Assembly (NCBI GenBank): GCA_024180945.1
Contig: JAKSGN010000005.1
Coordinates: 744,001-808,000, forward strand
Length of the DNA: 64,000 bases
DNA from: Macrophomina tecta
Lineage: Eukaryota; Ascomycota; Dothideomycetes; Botryosphaeriales; Botryosphaeriaceae
Reading direction: 5' to 3'
In this document: positions 44,807 to 54,248 of the stretch, one piece after another
Layout of the letters: every line of letters starts with the position of its first letter
Numbering within the stretch: the stretch's first letter is position 1
Notes under the pieces: model-generated
What the model saw: the letters and a program-made list of their open reading frames with translations, nothing else
Databases searched by the model: none
Told to the model about the DNA's origin: nothing
Position numbers and translations under genes: made by a program

Positions 44807-47053
44807 ATGGACTCTAGCAACGATCAACACTCTGTTTTAAGCCTCTCTAGCGCGCCCACTAGCCTCTTTTCCTCTCAACAGGACTCAGATCCTGCGCAAC
44901 CCACCAATCTTGCCGTTGATGGCCGAGGACCTGTACGCGAAGGGTGGGAGTACTTCCCATGGCAGAAATTCCGTGGATATCATGTCACAGAGTCAAAGCA
45001 GCGCAGCGGGTGGACTTGGGAGCACGCATATGACATTGAGGACGTAGAAGGGCGTACCCGCTGGGTCTGTATGTACTGCGTGCACAAGAAAGCCCACAAA
45101 CCAGCTAGCTTCGCTGCTGCTGGCACTGATAATCAGGCAAGGCACCTGGTGACTGAGCACAAGGTTGAGGATCCTACAGGGAAGCGTCACGTCAAACGGG
45201 CCAAGATTTCAGTTGCTCAGCGGCTTGGACTGGATACGAATAGGCCTTCAGAGCAGGCTATTGTCAATCGCCTTGTCACATCATTCAATCCGGCGTACTT
45301 CCAGCAACTACTCACTGATTGGGTCTCATCCGATAACATTCCTTTCCGCAAGCTTGAAAGCGAGAGATTCAGGCGCGTTCTTAGCTATTTGAATCCTGCA
45401 GTAACGTCTACTGGCAGCCTTCCAACACACTCTACTGTTCGTAAATGGCTACTTGATGAATTCAACCGCCATAAAGGGATCGTTGCTGAGCTTCTTCAGA
45501 GCTCACCTGGCCTTATACACCTTGCCTTTGACGGCTGGACGTCGTGTAATCACCTCTCTCTACTCGGTATTAACGTCTTCTTCCTTACGTTCTCTGGCAC
45601 GCTTCGCAAGTTCCTTATTGGCCTCCCACACGCCGAAGGACGGCATACTGGTGACAGCCTTGCGGAAGAGGTAGCCCAGATAATTATGGAATGGGGCATT
45701 GGAGGGCAACTTGGCTACTTTGTCACGGATAACGCGTCAAACAACGACACGTGCATGGACGCGCTAGCTGAAGAGTTTGGCTTCAATCACAAGCACCGCC
45801 GCTTGCGCTGCATTGGCCATATCATAAACCTGGTAGTCCGCCAGATCCTCTTTGGCAAGGAAGCTGACGCGTTCGAGAACGACTGCGCTCAGCCAAAGGA
45901 GCTACTCGCTGAGCTCCTACTCTGGCGCAAGAAGGGCCCTATCGGCAAGCTTCACAATATCGTCCACTGGATTCAGCGCTCAAACCTTGTCTATCAGAGA
46001 CTGCACCAACTTCAGCGGAACGAGCAAGCGTTGACTGGCGAAAACGGCCCTACCTACGAGGTTATAGAAGATAATGCGACACGATGGAACTCTACCTCCG
46101 CCATGATTGAGCGCGCAATCAAGCTACAGTCAGTCATTGACGCCCTCGTCCTCCACGAAGTTCAAGAATGGGATAAATACGTCAAGCCTCGCACTGCTAG
46201 TAGGACTCAGCCAATGCCAGCTAAGACAAAGAACAAGCCGGCAATCGTGGATGATTATCTAACCTCAGATGATTGGGCAACTCTTGCTGAATATCACTCC
46301 ATCTTGAAGCCTTTTCATGAAGTCACAATCAGGCTACAAGCCAACCCAACTAGTGGTAGGTTTGGCGGCTTATGGGAAGTCCTTCCATGCATGGAGTACC
46401 TGTTGAACAAGCTGGAGGAGGTCAAGATCCGCACAGATCAGTATCCTGACTCTCACTTCAAGGTGAACATCAATTTGGGGTGGGCTAAGCTAGATGAGTA
46501 CTATCAGCTCCTTGATGATACTCCAGCTTACGTCGCAGCTTGCGCCCTTCACCCTGCCTACCGCTGGGAGTGGATTGAGGATCAGTGGGCATTCAAGAAG
46601 AGCTGGATCAAGAAGGCAAAGGCAGCTGTTCTAAAGCTCTGGAAGGATGAGTATCAGTCAATTGCTATTGCTGAGGACCCACAGCTACCGCAGAAGCGTA
46701 AACGCGAACATCCCAGCGAATTTGACAGCTGGCTTGCTGCCTCCAGGAGGACCAAGCATCTAGATCTGACCGAGGATGAGTACACCTACTGGCAGCTCGA
46801 TACCTCTCCTACAGATGACGCAGTCACCAATCCAGTTGATTACTGGATACTACGCCGCCAGCAATACCCCCGCCTATCACGTATGGCTCTGGACCTCTTT
46901 TCTATACCGGCAATGTCGGCAGAGGTGGAGAGGATATTCAGTTTGGCAGGACAAATGGTGACGCCATTGCGCAATAGGCTGGAGGCCAATACTATAGCAG
47001 TTGGGCAGATACTACGCTCATGGAACGCAGAAGGCATCATTGAAAGAAGTTGA
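44807..47053 (+). CDS. hAT-family transposase, 748 aa, intact
   Basis: Intronless and uninterrupted. A BED-type zinc finger lies near the N-terminus (C88-x2-C91, H113-x4-H118), which should bind the element ends. The RNase-H-like core follows with acidic residues D242 (LAFDGWTS), D308 (FVTDNASNND) and E706 (MSAEVERIFSLAG). Between them are the CIGHIINLVV motif and the alpha-helical insertion. The C-terminal dimerisation region contains WILRRQQYPRLSRMALD and TPLRNRLEANT. Length is typical of hAT transposases. It catalyses cut-and-paste movement of this element in the nucleus and could also mobilise related shortened copies. A TATA box precedes it. Confidence 0.95.
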   Translation: MDSSNDQHSVLSLSSAPTSLFSSQQDSDPAQPTNLAVDGRGPVREGWEYFPWQKFRGYHVTESKQRSGWTWEHAYDIEDVEGRTRWVCMYCVHKKAHKPASFAAAGTDNQARHLVTEHKVEDPTGKRHVKRAKISVAQRLGLDTNRPSEQAIVNRLVTSFNPAYFQQLLTDWVSSDNIPFRKLESERFRRVLSYLNPAVTSTGSLPTHSTVRKWLLDEFNRHKGIVAELLQSSPGLIHLAFDGWTSCNHLSLLGINVFFLTFSGTLRKFLIGLPHAEGRHTGDSLAEEVAQIIMEWGIGGQLGYFVTDNASNNDTCMDALAEEFGFNHKHRRLRCIGHIINLVVRQILFGKEADAFENDCAQPKELLAELLLWRKKGPIGKLHNIVHWIQRSNLVYQRLHQLQRNEQALTGENGPTYEVIEDNATRWNSTSAMIERAIKLQSVIDALVLHEVQEWDKYVKPRTASRTQPMPAKTKNKPAIVDDYLTSDDWATLAEYHSILKPFHEVTIRLQANPTSGRFGGLWEVLPCMEYLLNKLEEVKIRTDQYPDSHFKVNINLGWAKLDEYYQLLDDTPAYVAACALHPAYRWEWIEDQWAFKKSWIKKAKAAVLKLWKDEYQSIAIAEDPQLPQKRKREHPSEFDSWLAASRRTKHLDLTEDEYTYWQLDTSPTDDAVTNPVDYWILRRQQYPRLSRMALDLFSIPAMSAEVERIFSLAGQMVTPLRNRLEANTIAVGQILRSWNAEGIIERS

Positions 47054-47617
47054 GGACTCTATACACGCGGGAGTAGCTATAGCTAGCAAGAGTTAGCTAG
47101 ATTGTATGGCTATCAATCTCAACACTATGCCAAGCATCACGAGATTTTGCTACGTGAACCGTGTGTCAATCAATTCAATTCAATCAATATCAACACCTTA
47201 TTGATCAATCAATTTGACCTTATTGGAAAATCCTATCAATCAATCAATCTGGACCCGATATTGACGTTGATTGAATTGATTGCCACCCTGCGTCAGCTTC
47301 GACCCGGCAACCGTCAAAAAGCAGAAAGCAGAAAAGTTGCCAGCTTTCGTCCAATGGCCGGCTGATAATTTCAACAACTTACTGGAACAACCTACTCAGT
47401 TCTACGCAGTATTGCTGGGGTTGAGCCTTCTGGACGTCAAGGATAAGCGGACGGTTCGTTTGGCGTGGGCTTATGTGGGGCTGAGATTGGTACACAGCGT
47501 TATACATGTCTCTACCAATAATGTTTCCCTGCGCTTTCCAGTCTTTGCTGCGAGTTCGGTCGCGCTACTCGGACTCACAGCTGAGGCAGCTTGGAAGCTT
47601 TTGGTCTGAGTGCCTAG

Positions 47618-47673
47618 TGTTACAAACCTACCTGAGGGGATGGCGACGCTTAAGAATGACAAGACAACGAGCC
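47618..47673 (+). repeat. LTR fragment, start of a copy related to the solo LTR
   Basis: 56 bases starting TGTTACAAACCT that match the first 60 bases of the solo LTR at 43209, same orientation, with about ten differences. The match stops abruptly at 47673. Next to it the minus strand reads a short protein-like piece (PIAGAFPNEENSPQNLADR, about 47700-47830) that might belong to the same retroelement. The fragment starts 8 bases after the MAPEG stop codon. Confidence 0.55.
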
Positions 47674-48206
47674 GAATGTGACGCAGCGATTCCTCGAGCA
47701 TGGCGAACAGAGCGTTGCGCTTTTGCACGAAGAGGTCTGTCCTTGAGATAAGCGCAATACGGTCTGCTAGGTTTTGTGGGCTGTTCTCTTCATTAGGGAA
47801 AGCGCCAGCAATAGGATAGGTTAGCATTAAAGCGGCGGAAATAGTGTTATAGCGTTAAAGTACTCTGAACGCAAATAAACCGACAAGACAGCAAACCCTA
47901 TGTAATTTTTAGTTGCAATCTGTTGCCTACCTAGAACAATGCCTAAGTATACGGTCGCTAATTTCTTAATGAAAATAATAAAATTTAAGCTGGTTAGGCT
48001 GCTATGAAGTCGAGGTATCACTTATTTCTTTCGGGATGCAGGGGTCTTTCGGCACACAGGGGATGAGGTTATTATTCCTTTTTTAGAATCAGCCACCACG
48101 TGCCCAGTTTCATTGTTTCCACCGTGTCCTTTGGCGCCGGGCATCCCCCCACACCGTTGATCGCTGCACCTCAAAGCCCTCAACACCACCACTATAGCCA
48201 ACCAAT

Positions 48207-49907
48207 ATGGACAAGGCCAGCCGAGTATTATCTCAAGGGGTTCCACCTGGTGTACCGCACTCGTATCGAGCGCTAGCAGACCACGGCAACGTCCCAAAGT
48301 CTACCCTCCACCGTCGTGCACACGGTCAACGCTCGATTGAGGAGAAGGCCCAAAGCCAACAATATCTCACCGTTTACGAAGAAGATGCCCTCGCTAAATT
48401 TGTCTTGCAGTTAGCCGATCTTGGACAACCCGTTCGAATAAAGTTTCTACCCTCGTTAGCCTTCTGCCTTGCCCGGCACCGAATAGAATCGAGTAGACCG
48501 TCCAAGCCTCCAGGCAAGAACTGGGCGAAGGCATTCCAGGATCGACATCCAGAGGTTCGAGCGAGAACAGTCAAGGCGCTAGACTGGAATCGTCACGAGA
48601 AGAACATCTATAATAAAGTAACGCAGTGGTTCGACGTCGTTGAAAGGGTACTACGTAATCCAGCTGTCCTAGCAGAGAATGTCTACAACATGGATGAGAC
48701 CGGAGTGATGCTGTCCATGCTAGGCTCTGTAAAGGTCCTTTTAGGTAAGAACGACATGCGAACCTATAGGGGAGCGCGTGTCAAGCGTGAAGTCGTGACG
48801 GCTGTCGAATGCGTTAGCGCTGATAGTAGGTATCTGAACCCTATGATTATCTGGCCAGCTGCGACTCATCGGAGTAACTAGACTACCTTTCCTACCCCTA
48901 GATGGCAGTATGCGCTGTCTGAGTCTGGATACACAGACTCTTACCTTAGCCTACAGTGGCTGAAGCGTATTTTCGACCCTGAAACTAAGGAACGAGCTCA
49001 GCATAAGTCTGGAGCACTCAAACCTCGAGTGCTGATTTGCGATGGTTTTGGCACGCACGAGACCCTTGAAATCCTGGAGTTCTGTCTCTCAAACATTATA
49101 TTGTGTCAACTTCCCTCTCACACCTCCCACAAGTTGCAGCCGTGCGACGTCTCCACATTCTCCCCTCTGAAGACGGCCTATCGTGAGCAAGTCGAACGAC
49201 TAGAGCGAGGCGGTGTTAATACAGTAGGCAAGGAGCATTTCATTTATATGTATAGCCCTACGAGAAGCAAAGCCTTCACACCACGGAACATTAAGGCTGG
49301 CTTTGCTGCATGCGGATTGTTTCCATTCAACCCAGATCGAGTGCTTGAGACTATGCCAAAGCCCCCACCTGAGCTGATCACTCCAAAAGCCGACGGGGTG
49401 ACGGTAGGGCCTTGTCGTCCAGTTAAAACTAGTCTACCGCAAGACGCGGTGCAGTCGCCGAAGACACCAGTAACAGCGGAAGGTCTTATATCGCTACAAA
49501 ATCAGATTGTCCAGCAACATACGACCTGCTTTCAGAATGAGACGACTAGACAGCGCCTACAGAGGCTTATCCAGAAGATTGCTAAAGCCGCCCAGATGTC
49601 TTTCGCCAAGGGCATACTCCAGCAGAATCACATTCAATTCCTAGTGGCGATTAACAACGAAGCGAAGGTCCGGCGGGCAACTAAACCAAAAGTACTAGGA
49701 ACGGCAAGAGTTATAAGTTATCAGGACCTTGTAGAGGCTCGGGCGAAGCGGGCTAAGAAGGATGCTGCTAAAGAGAAAGGGAAAGGGAAACGTGGTCGAA
49801 AACGCAAGAATACTGCGTCAGAAACAGACGGGACTGAAGCAAATACGTTAGAGCCACAGGCAAAGAAGACGCGTGTCAGTAAGGTATTAGACTTACAGCA
49901 TCCATAG
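48207..49907 (+). pseudogene. pogo/Fot1-type transposase with one nonsense codon
   Basis: One frame of 566 codons interrupted only by TAG at 48879-48881 (codon 225). The N-terminal half has helix-turn-helix text (YRALADHGNVPKSTLHRR) and a CENP-B-like helix region (GKNWAKAFQDRHPEVRART). The DDE core keeps all three acids: D163 (NMDETGV), D279 (ICDGFGTHE) and D314 (LQPCDVSTFSPLK), a DD34D spacing. The C-terminus is Lys-rich. The stop sits between HRSN and TTFPTPRW; related fungal proteins, as I recall, have Trp there, so one G to A change would explain it. The element's own ends are not close by; it may own the outer TIRs at 42705 and 50587. Confidence 0.85.
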
Positions 49908-50546
49908 AGCGTCCCAGTGGCGAAGATGTATTAATTCTTTCTAGTCTCAGTTAGCTTAAAGATGGACAAGTTATGTAATTAATTGCTACACTGCAGGATG
50001 ATATCGCTGTGTCAATAAGAAAAGCAGGTGCGACTTCAGTGTCATACCAACAAGGCTGCCAATCAGAACGCGAGAGTCTGCAAAGCCACAAGCTCACAGC
50101 TAACGAGCTTGGCAGCACTAACATAAGTAATTTACATCACGTTACAGCATAGTGCGAGCTCAATCTAACCAGATATAGAAGCTGCTTAAACAGAAGTACT
50201 GACCAGGGTGGCGAGACCGCATGAATCCTCGCGCCACGCCAGCCATAAGGCTGATGTTAGCCTAACTTCATCAGAACCGGCTTCTAAGAGTCAGGAACGA
50301 TCTTTAGCATGGAATTTGGCTAAGCGAAAGCCTTGTCGTGGGTGTATATAGAAAGGACTAGTTTGGCCATGAAAAGAATGCTCATCGCGCTCAAGGTTAA
50401 AAAGTGTCAATGCGATTGTAATTTTCCAGTTTAAACAGGGTGCGGAGTATTATGAGAAGGTGTAGAAATTATTCCGGTATAGGTACCGCAACTATCAGCT
50501 TTTTGGGAAAGACCATCGTCTCCTAAAGTCGAAGTACCTCTGCTTT
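49908..50546. other. Non-coding right arm of the transposon island
   Basis: About 640 AT-rich bases between the pogo-type transposase and the right inverted repeat. No coding pattern or nested element was recognised. Confidence 0.5.
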
Positions 50547-50587
50547 GTCCCATAACACCGTGCGTCCCGCGACCCCGGGATTGACCT
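50547..50587 (-). repeat. Right terminal inverted repeat of the 7.9 kb unit
   Basis: 41 bases; the reverse complement starts AGGTCAATCCC and matches the left repeat at 42705-42745. TA follows at 50588-50589. Confidence 0.75.
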
Positions 50588-50886
50588 TAATTGTTTTAAT
50601 GAGTTCAATGCTAGCAATTACACAAATGCCTGATTGCTGATTGCATTGATGCTGTAATCAAATACATGCTGTCCTTCGACGCTAGCAACGGTGTCTCAGA
50701 CAACTTTCGTCGATGTTCCATTGTGTAAACATAGGATGTACTGCTCTATTCATGTCGAGTCCGAGACACGGCCTTGGACAATGGCTTCGTTCCCAAACAG
50801 TCTTTCAGACTTCCGCATAAATATATTGCTGTCCCGTCCCCATTCTTCAAACCAGACCAAGCCGGCCACATTTGCCATCTGCCAAC

Positions 50887-51483
50887 ATGTCAGAAATTAC
50901 AGACTCAGCCCCTTCTTCCTCCGACCGCTCTACTTCCCCCTGCGCACGATCTCCTCAAAGCTCAGACGCCATGCAGAGCAGCCCCTGCAACAACCACCGC
51001 CGTCGCCGCCAGAAATCCACCGCCCGCATGAGTGCCCACGTTGAGCGCACTGTATCTCGCACGCGAGCCCCAGTACGCTTTATCTCGATCGATGGCGGCG
51101 TAACCACAGTGGCGTACAGCCACAAAGTCAAGATCCTAGTCGCGTCGTTCGGCCTCGACTGGGCCACCTTCGTCTCCGCGTGGGTGGATGGCATCATCAC
51201 GGACTGGATCCCGTCGGAGATGATGGTCGTGTGCCAGGGGCTTCAGGCCGCGGTAGAGAAGAGGGAGGGAGACAAGGTGAGTCCGCTGGAATTGAAGCAG
51301 TGGGTCCTGCAGGAGCTGTATGCACAGCTCAATGTGGCATGGAAGGGCGATGAGGAGAGGGTAGTGAAGGCGATGGGCGGATGGGGAGATGAATTCGCGG
51401 AGAGGATTGTGAGCGCTGCCAGTGTGAGTATTCTGTCAAGGAGGGACGAGGTTGAGGACACTGAGGAGGAGGAGAGTCAGTGA
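50887..51483 (+). CDS. Hypothetical protein, 198 aa
   Basis: The ATG at 50887 (MSEITDSAPSSS) was chosen; an ATG at 50872 in the same frame is possible. A Ser/Pro- and Arg-rich N-terminus of about 70 residues (NHRRRRQKSTAR) precedes an ordered region. That region begins VRFISIDGGVTTVAY and continues with WATFVSAWVDGIITDW and MVVCQGLQAAVEK. It ends in an acidic tail (VEDTEEEESQ). It is single-exon. The family is not recognised and no catalytic motif is seen. It is the first gene right of the transposon island. Confidence 0.6.
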   Translation: MSEITDSAPSSSDRSTSPCARSPQSSDAMQSSPCNNHRRRRQKSTARMSAHVERTVSRTRAPVRFISIDGGVTTVAYSHKVKILVASFGLDWATFVSAWVDGIITDWIPSEMMVVCQGLQAAVEKREGDKVSPLELKQWVLQELYAQLNVAWKGDEERVVKAMGGWGDEFAERIVSAASVSILSRRDEVEDTEEEESQ

Positions 51484-51901
51484 GTCTTACTTCTGCCGTC
51501 TTTCCTTGCAGGTTCCTCCGTACCTTTTTTTGCGAATTTCCGCATTTAGTGCCGTCCCATCATGTTTGTTAGTACCAATGCATGCTTTGTACTTGTATGT
51601 ATCACCTCCATATCGTGCCAACGTGGTTGCCAGTCCAGCAAACGTTGAATTCATATAATACGGCCTCCGCCACTGTGAGCAGAGGGCGAGACGGCAAAGA
51701 GGCGGTCAATACTAGTGCAGCCAAGCATCCATGTCGAAAAGCAAAACGGTATGATTCCGTCATTAGAGCTTCCATAAACGAAAGAAAAAGACCATATTCG
51801 GCCGTGGTGTAAAAAGAAGAAATTAAAAGCTCCTACGGCTCAATAGCGTCAGGAGAAAACAACACGACGCTCATTCCTGTTGGAACAAGTCAACTACGTC
51901 C
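51484..51901. other. Intergenic, no supported gene
   Basis: About 420 bases between the ends of two convergent genes; presumably the 3' untranslated regions of both. Confidence 0.6.
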
Positions 51902-52472
51902 TCAATCCACACTCTCTGCACAGTCTACGTACCATCCCGGTCTCTCCGTATATGCCGGAGGCGGCTCCGCCACGACCCACTCGCCCTCCTCCCTTCCAGT
52001 CTCGCCTCCCTCCCCTCCTCGCCCCACATACGCCGGCGGCGCCGGCGTCAACGATGTCCAGCCCTGGCTCGCGGCACGGGCGGGCGGCGGGCGGGAAAGC
52101 GAACCAAGCAGCGGCGACGGGCGCTCGTGGACGAATTCGCCCCTGTAGGGGGACGGCGAGCGGTGGGTGGCGGCAGGCACGAGCTGGAGCTCGATGTCCC
52201 GGGCGCGAGCGTGGGCGCGGTGGCGGTGGTGATGGTGGTGGTGGTGATGGTGGTGGGCGGCTGCGGCATTAGAGGCAACGGCCGCGTTGGCACGGCGGTA
52301 GATGAGGATTAACTGTGGGGGTTGGGTGGGCAATTAGTGAAACCGCCTTTTGAGTCGGTGGAGCGGAATATCTGGGAATTGGGCCGGTTGAAAACGGTGG
52401 CGAACTTACGAGGATGAGGATGAGGAGGAAAAGGCCGAGAAAGGCCAGGCCGACGATGCCGGCTATCTCCAT
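51902..52472 (-). CDS. Membrane-anchored PY-motif protein, two exons, 157 aa
   Basis: Exon 1 is 52472-52410, the intron 52409-52313 (97 bases, GTAAGT donor, CCCCCACAG acceptor, phase 0) and exon 2 52312-51902. Exon 1 is almost entirely a membrane segment (IAGIVGLAFLGLFLLILIL) that continues with LILIYRR in exon 2. The remainder is cytosolic and disordered, with ten consecutive His (HRH follows) and two PPAY motifs (PAPPAYVG and EPPPAYTE). PPxY motifs bind WW domains of Rsp5/Nedd4 ubiquitin ligases, so an adaptor that brings the ligase to a membrane is a reasonable inference. It is short compared with known adaptors, and no homologue is named. Confidence 0.7.
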
Positions 52473-54248
52473 GGTGTGATGATGGAGGCTGCGCGGGCGT
52501 GGTTGGTGGTGGTGATGTGGTAGGTGAGAAGAATTGAAGCATTTGCAGCAGAAGGGACGAGTTTTGTACGCGCAGAGCGTTTGGGGTCACAATAGTATCT
52601 ACTAAAGTAGCAAATCTGGCATATGCCCGCAGCAAAAGGGTGCATCATCGCCTGGGCTTCATGAGTCTACACGCAGTGCTGCAACAAGCAGAGCGATTAT
52701 CTATCCACCGCTTCGATATTGGAAAACGGTAGTAGAGCTCAAAGCCACTGACTGGCTTCTAATCGCCTCCAAACTTCCACTGTGGGTGTGGAAGCGCATA
52801 GGCTGCACGTTGTCACTCAATTGAACCTGCGCTGTAGACTGGATGCTGCCCGCAGTCGGCTCTTGTATGGCAATGTTGGTCCTGGGTAATACTGGCTCCG
52901 TCACTGCTGGCGGCTAGATGGACATATGCTAAAGCGAATCAATGTGCCTGTTAGGAGGAAGACGAGCAGCAGCATGTATCGCAGATGGGACTGCACTAGT
53001 ATTCATGCGTGCACGAAATATCTGCCGCTGGGTGGTCTTCCACACTTCACCACCAGAGCAGCCGTCGCATACAGTGCCCTCGCGTATAGCGTACGGGATT
53101 CAGCGCACTCTATACCAAGAAAGGCGGCCGCTCACCCGGCGCTGTGATCAAACGCCCACAGATATGCGCAGCCTGGAAGCAACACAAGATTGCAAGCGCA
53201 GCGCTTGCGCGCGCCTGGTCGGCGGGCGACGCGCGCGTCTTCGAGTCACCACCAAACATTGTGCCGTGGCCCAGCTCGCAATCAGCACGCAAATGGCGCT
53301 GACGGGCGCGATTGAGCTCCGGTGCCGAACACCAAGGCGACCGATCGCGGGTCCAAGTTAAGTGAAGATCTTCTTCCTCGTTCACCGACGTAAGGTCAGG
53401 AGAAGCAACGAAAAAGATGGATGGCAAATGCTGCGAAGATGGTTCGCGTCAGCCCCAGGCAGTGCAATAAGGGCGACACTGTGCCCAGGAAGATGAGCGG
53501 AGCTCAGCGCTCCCCAGGCTGGTTCCAAAAATAAAAGTGACTTGGATCGCACTCCCGTAGGAGGCTTCATCAGAACCACTTGATGAAAGAACGGCACTGC
53601 CAGTTATCAAAGCGAAATCGCAAAGAGAGTGAAGAAGAAAAAGAAGAAAAGGTTCAGAGGCGCCCCCGGGGGGGGGGGGGGGTATTTATACCTTGGACTT
53701 GGACCCTTGGATAGGCAGCCATGGGGCAGGTGCAGGGGGGAGTGCACGTGTCGTTGTCGAGCAGCACGTGTGTATTCCTCAGAAGGTGGCGGGAGCACGA
53801 GGGGGCTGGGACAGGCCTTCTTGACCGTCAGCAGGAAGGCACAGCAGCCTCTCCTGCGCTCAAGACAAACAAGGCTCACTTGTCGTTTTCGTGATCAGCC
53901 GCCGAATTGTTGTAGGAGGCCTGGATCTGTGGCGGGCCCCTCGCTGGAAATGGGACTTCGAGTAAAGGCAGAGTAGCCTTGGGGAGCCAAGCGTGCACTC
54001 CAGCGCGGAAATGTTCTCCCATTCATGAGCTCGCGTCTGCGGCCCGGCTAAAATTTGCTGGTATCAACTATGGATAGCTGCTCTCGCGTGGGCTTGATGA
54101 AGAGAAGCAACCAAGCTAACTACATGCCGTGTATAGTCTTAATACCAGTCTTTGCTTTCGTCAGCCCCGCCCATGTTTAGCGCCATCCAGGTTGCTACGC
54201 AAACGATACAGTGCGACTAAGCGGGTGCGCCTGAGCTCCTATTCCCTC
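52473..54248. other. Gene-poor interval, no supported gene
   Basis: About 1.8 kb. Frames at 52942-53361 (plus) and 53110-53427 (minus) overlap and neither is convincing. A run of 15 G lies at 53668-53682, next to a GAAGAAAAAGAAG tract and followed by TATTTATA. Confidence 0.45.
53668..53682. repeat. Poly-G tract, 15 bases
   Basis: An uninterrupted run of 15 G after CCCCC. Such runs are error-prone in sequencing and can form G-quadruplexes. Confidence 0.9.

Larger units (their letters stand above)
44431..47290 (+). mobile_element. Complete hAT transposon
   Basis: 2860 bases with matching ends (CAGGGTGGCAATCAATTCAA at the left; its reverse complement at the right) and an 8-base target duplication, CGTCAGCT, at 44423-44430 and 47291-47298. 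Both sub-terminal regions (about 44440-44575 and 47160-47285) are packed with ATTGATTGA-type repeats in both directions, likely transposase-binding sites. The single transposase gene is intact. Perfect ends, a perfect target duplication and an open gene point to a recent insertion. It interrupts a MAPEG gene. Confidence 0.95.
44304..47609 (+). pseudogene. MAPEG-family gene split by hAT insertion
   Basis: The left part is 44304-44430 and the right part 47299-47609; a hAT element and one copy of its target duplication lie between. Discounting those, the two parts meet in the middle of codon 43 in the same frame, 145 residues in all. The product matches the MAPEG family (membrane-associated proteins in eicosanoid and glutathione metabolism). 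It has four hydrophobic segments and the landmarks LLEQPTQFYAV, YVGLRLVHSVIH and LRFPVFAASS, including the family's E-Q-P and Arg/His residues. In fungi such proteins are microsomal and linked to glutathione-dependent detoxification. As it stands the gene cannot give the full protein unless the element leaves. It lies within the outer TIR unit, so it may be cargo. Confidence 0.8.
42705..50587. mobile_element. TIR-bounded 7.9 kb composite transposon unit
   Basis: The ends are an inverted repeat of 41 bases with about 35 matches (42705-42745 and 50547-50587). Both carry AGGTCWATCCC and GTCGCGGGACGCACGGTGT. The unit is flanked by TA on each side (42703-42704 and 50588-50589), as expected for Tc1/mariner/pogo insertion. 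Inside are a gene relic, a solo LTR, a MAPEG-family gene broken by a complete hAT element, an LTR fragment and a pogo-type transposase near the right end. Subtracting the hAT and LTR leaves about 4.5 kb, still longer than ordinary pogo elements (about 2 kb). Either the unit carried extra genes, or two elements of the same family happen to face each other. Confidence 0.6.

Noticed and set aside
52942..53361. 139-codon plus-strand frame
   Set aside because: Cys/Arg-rich without motif spacing; overlaps an equally weak minus-strand frame.
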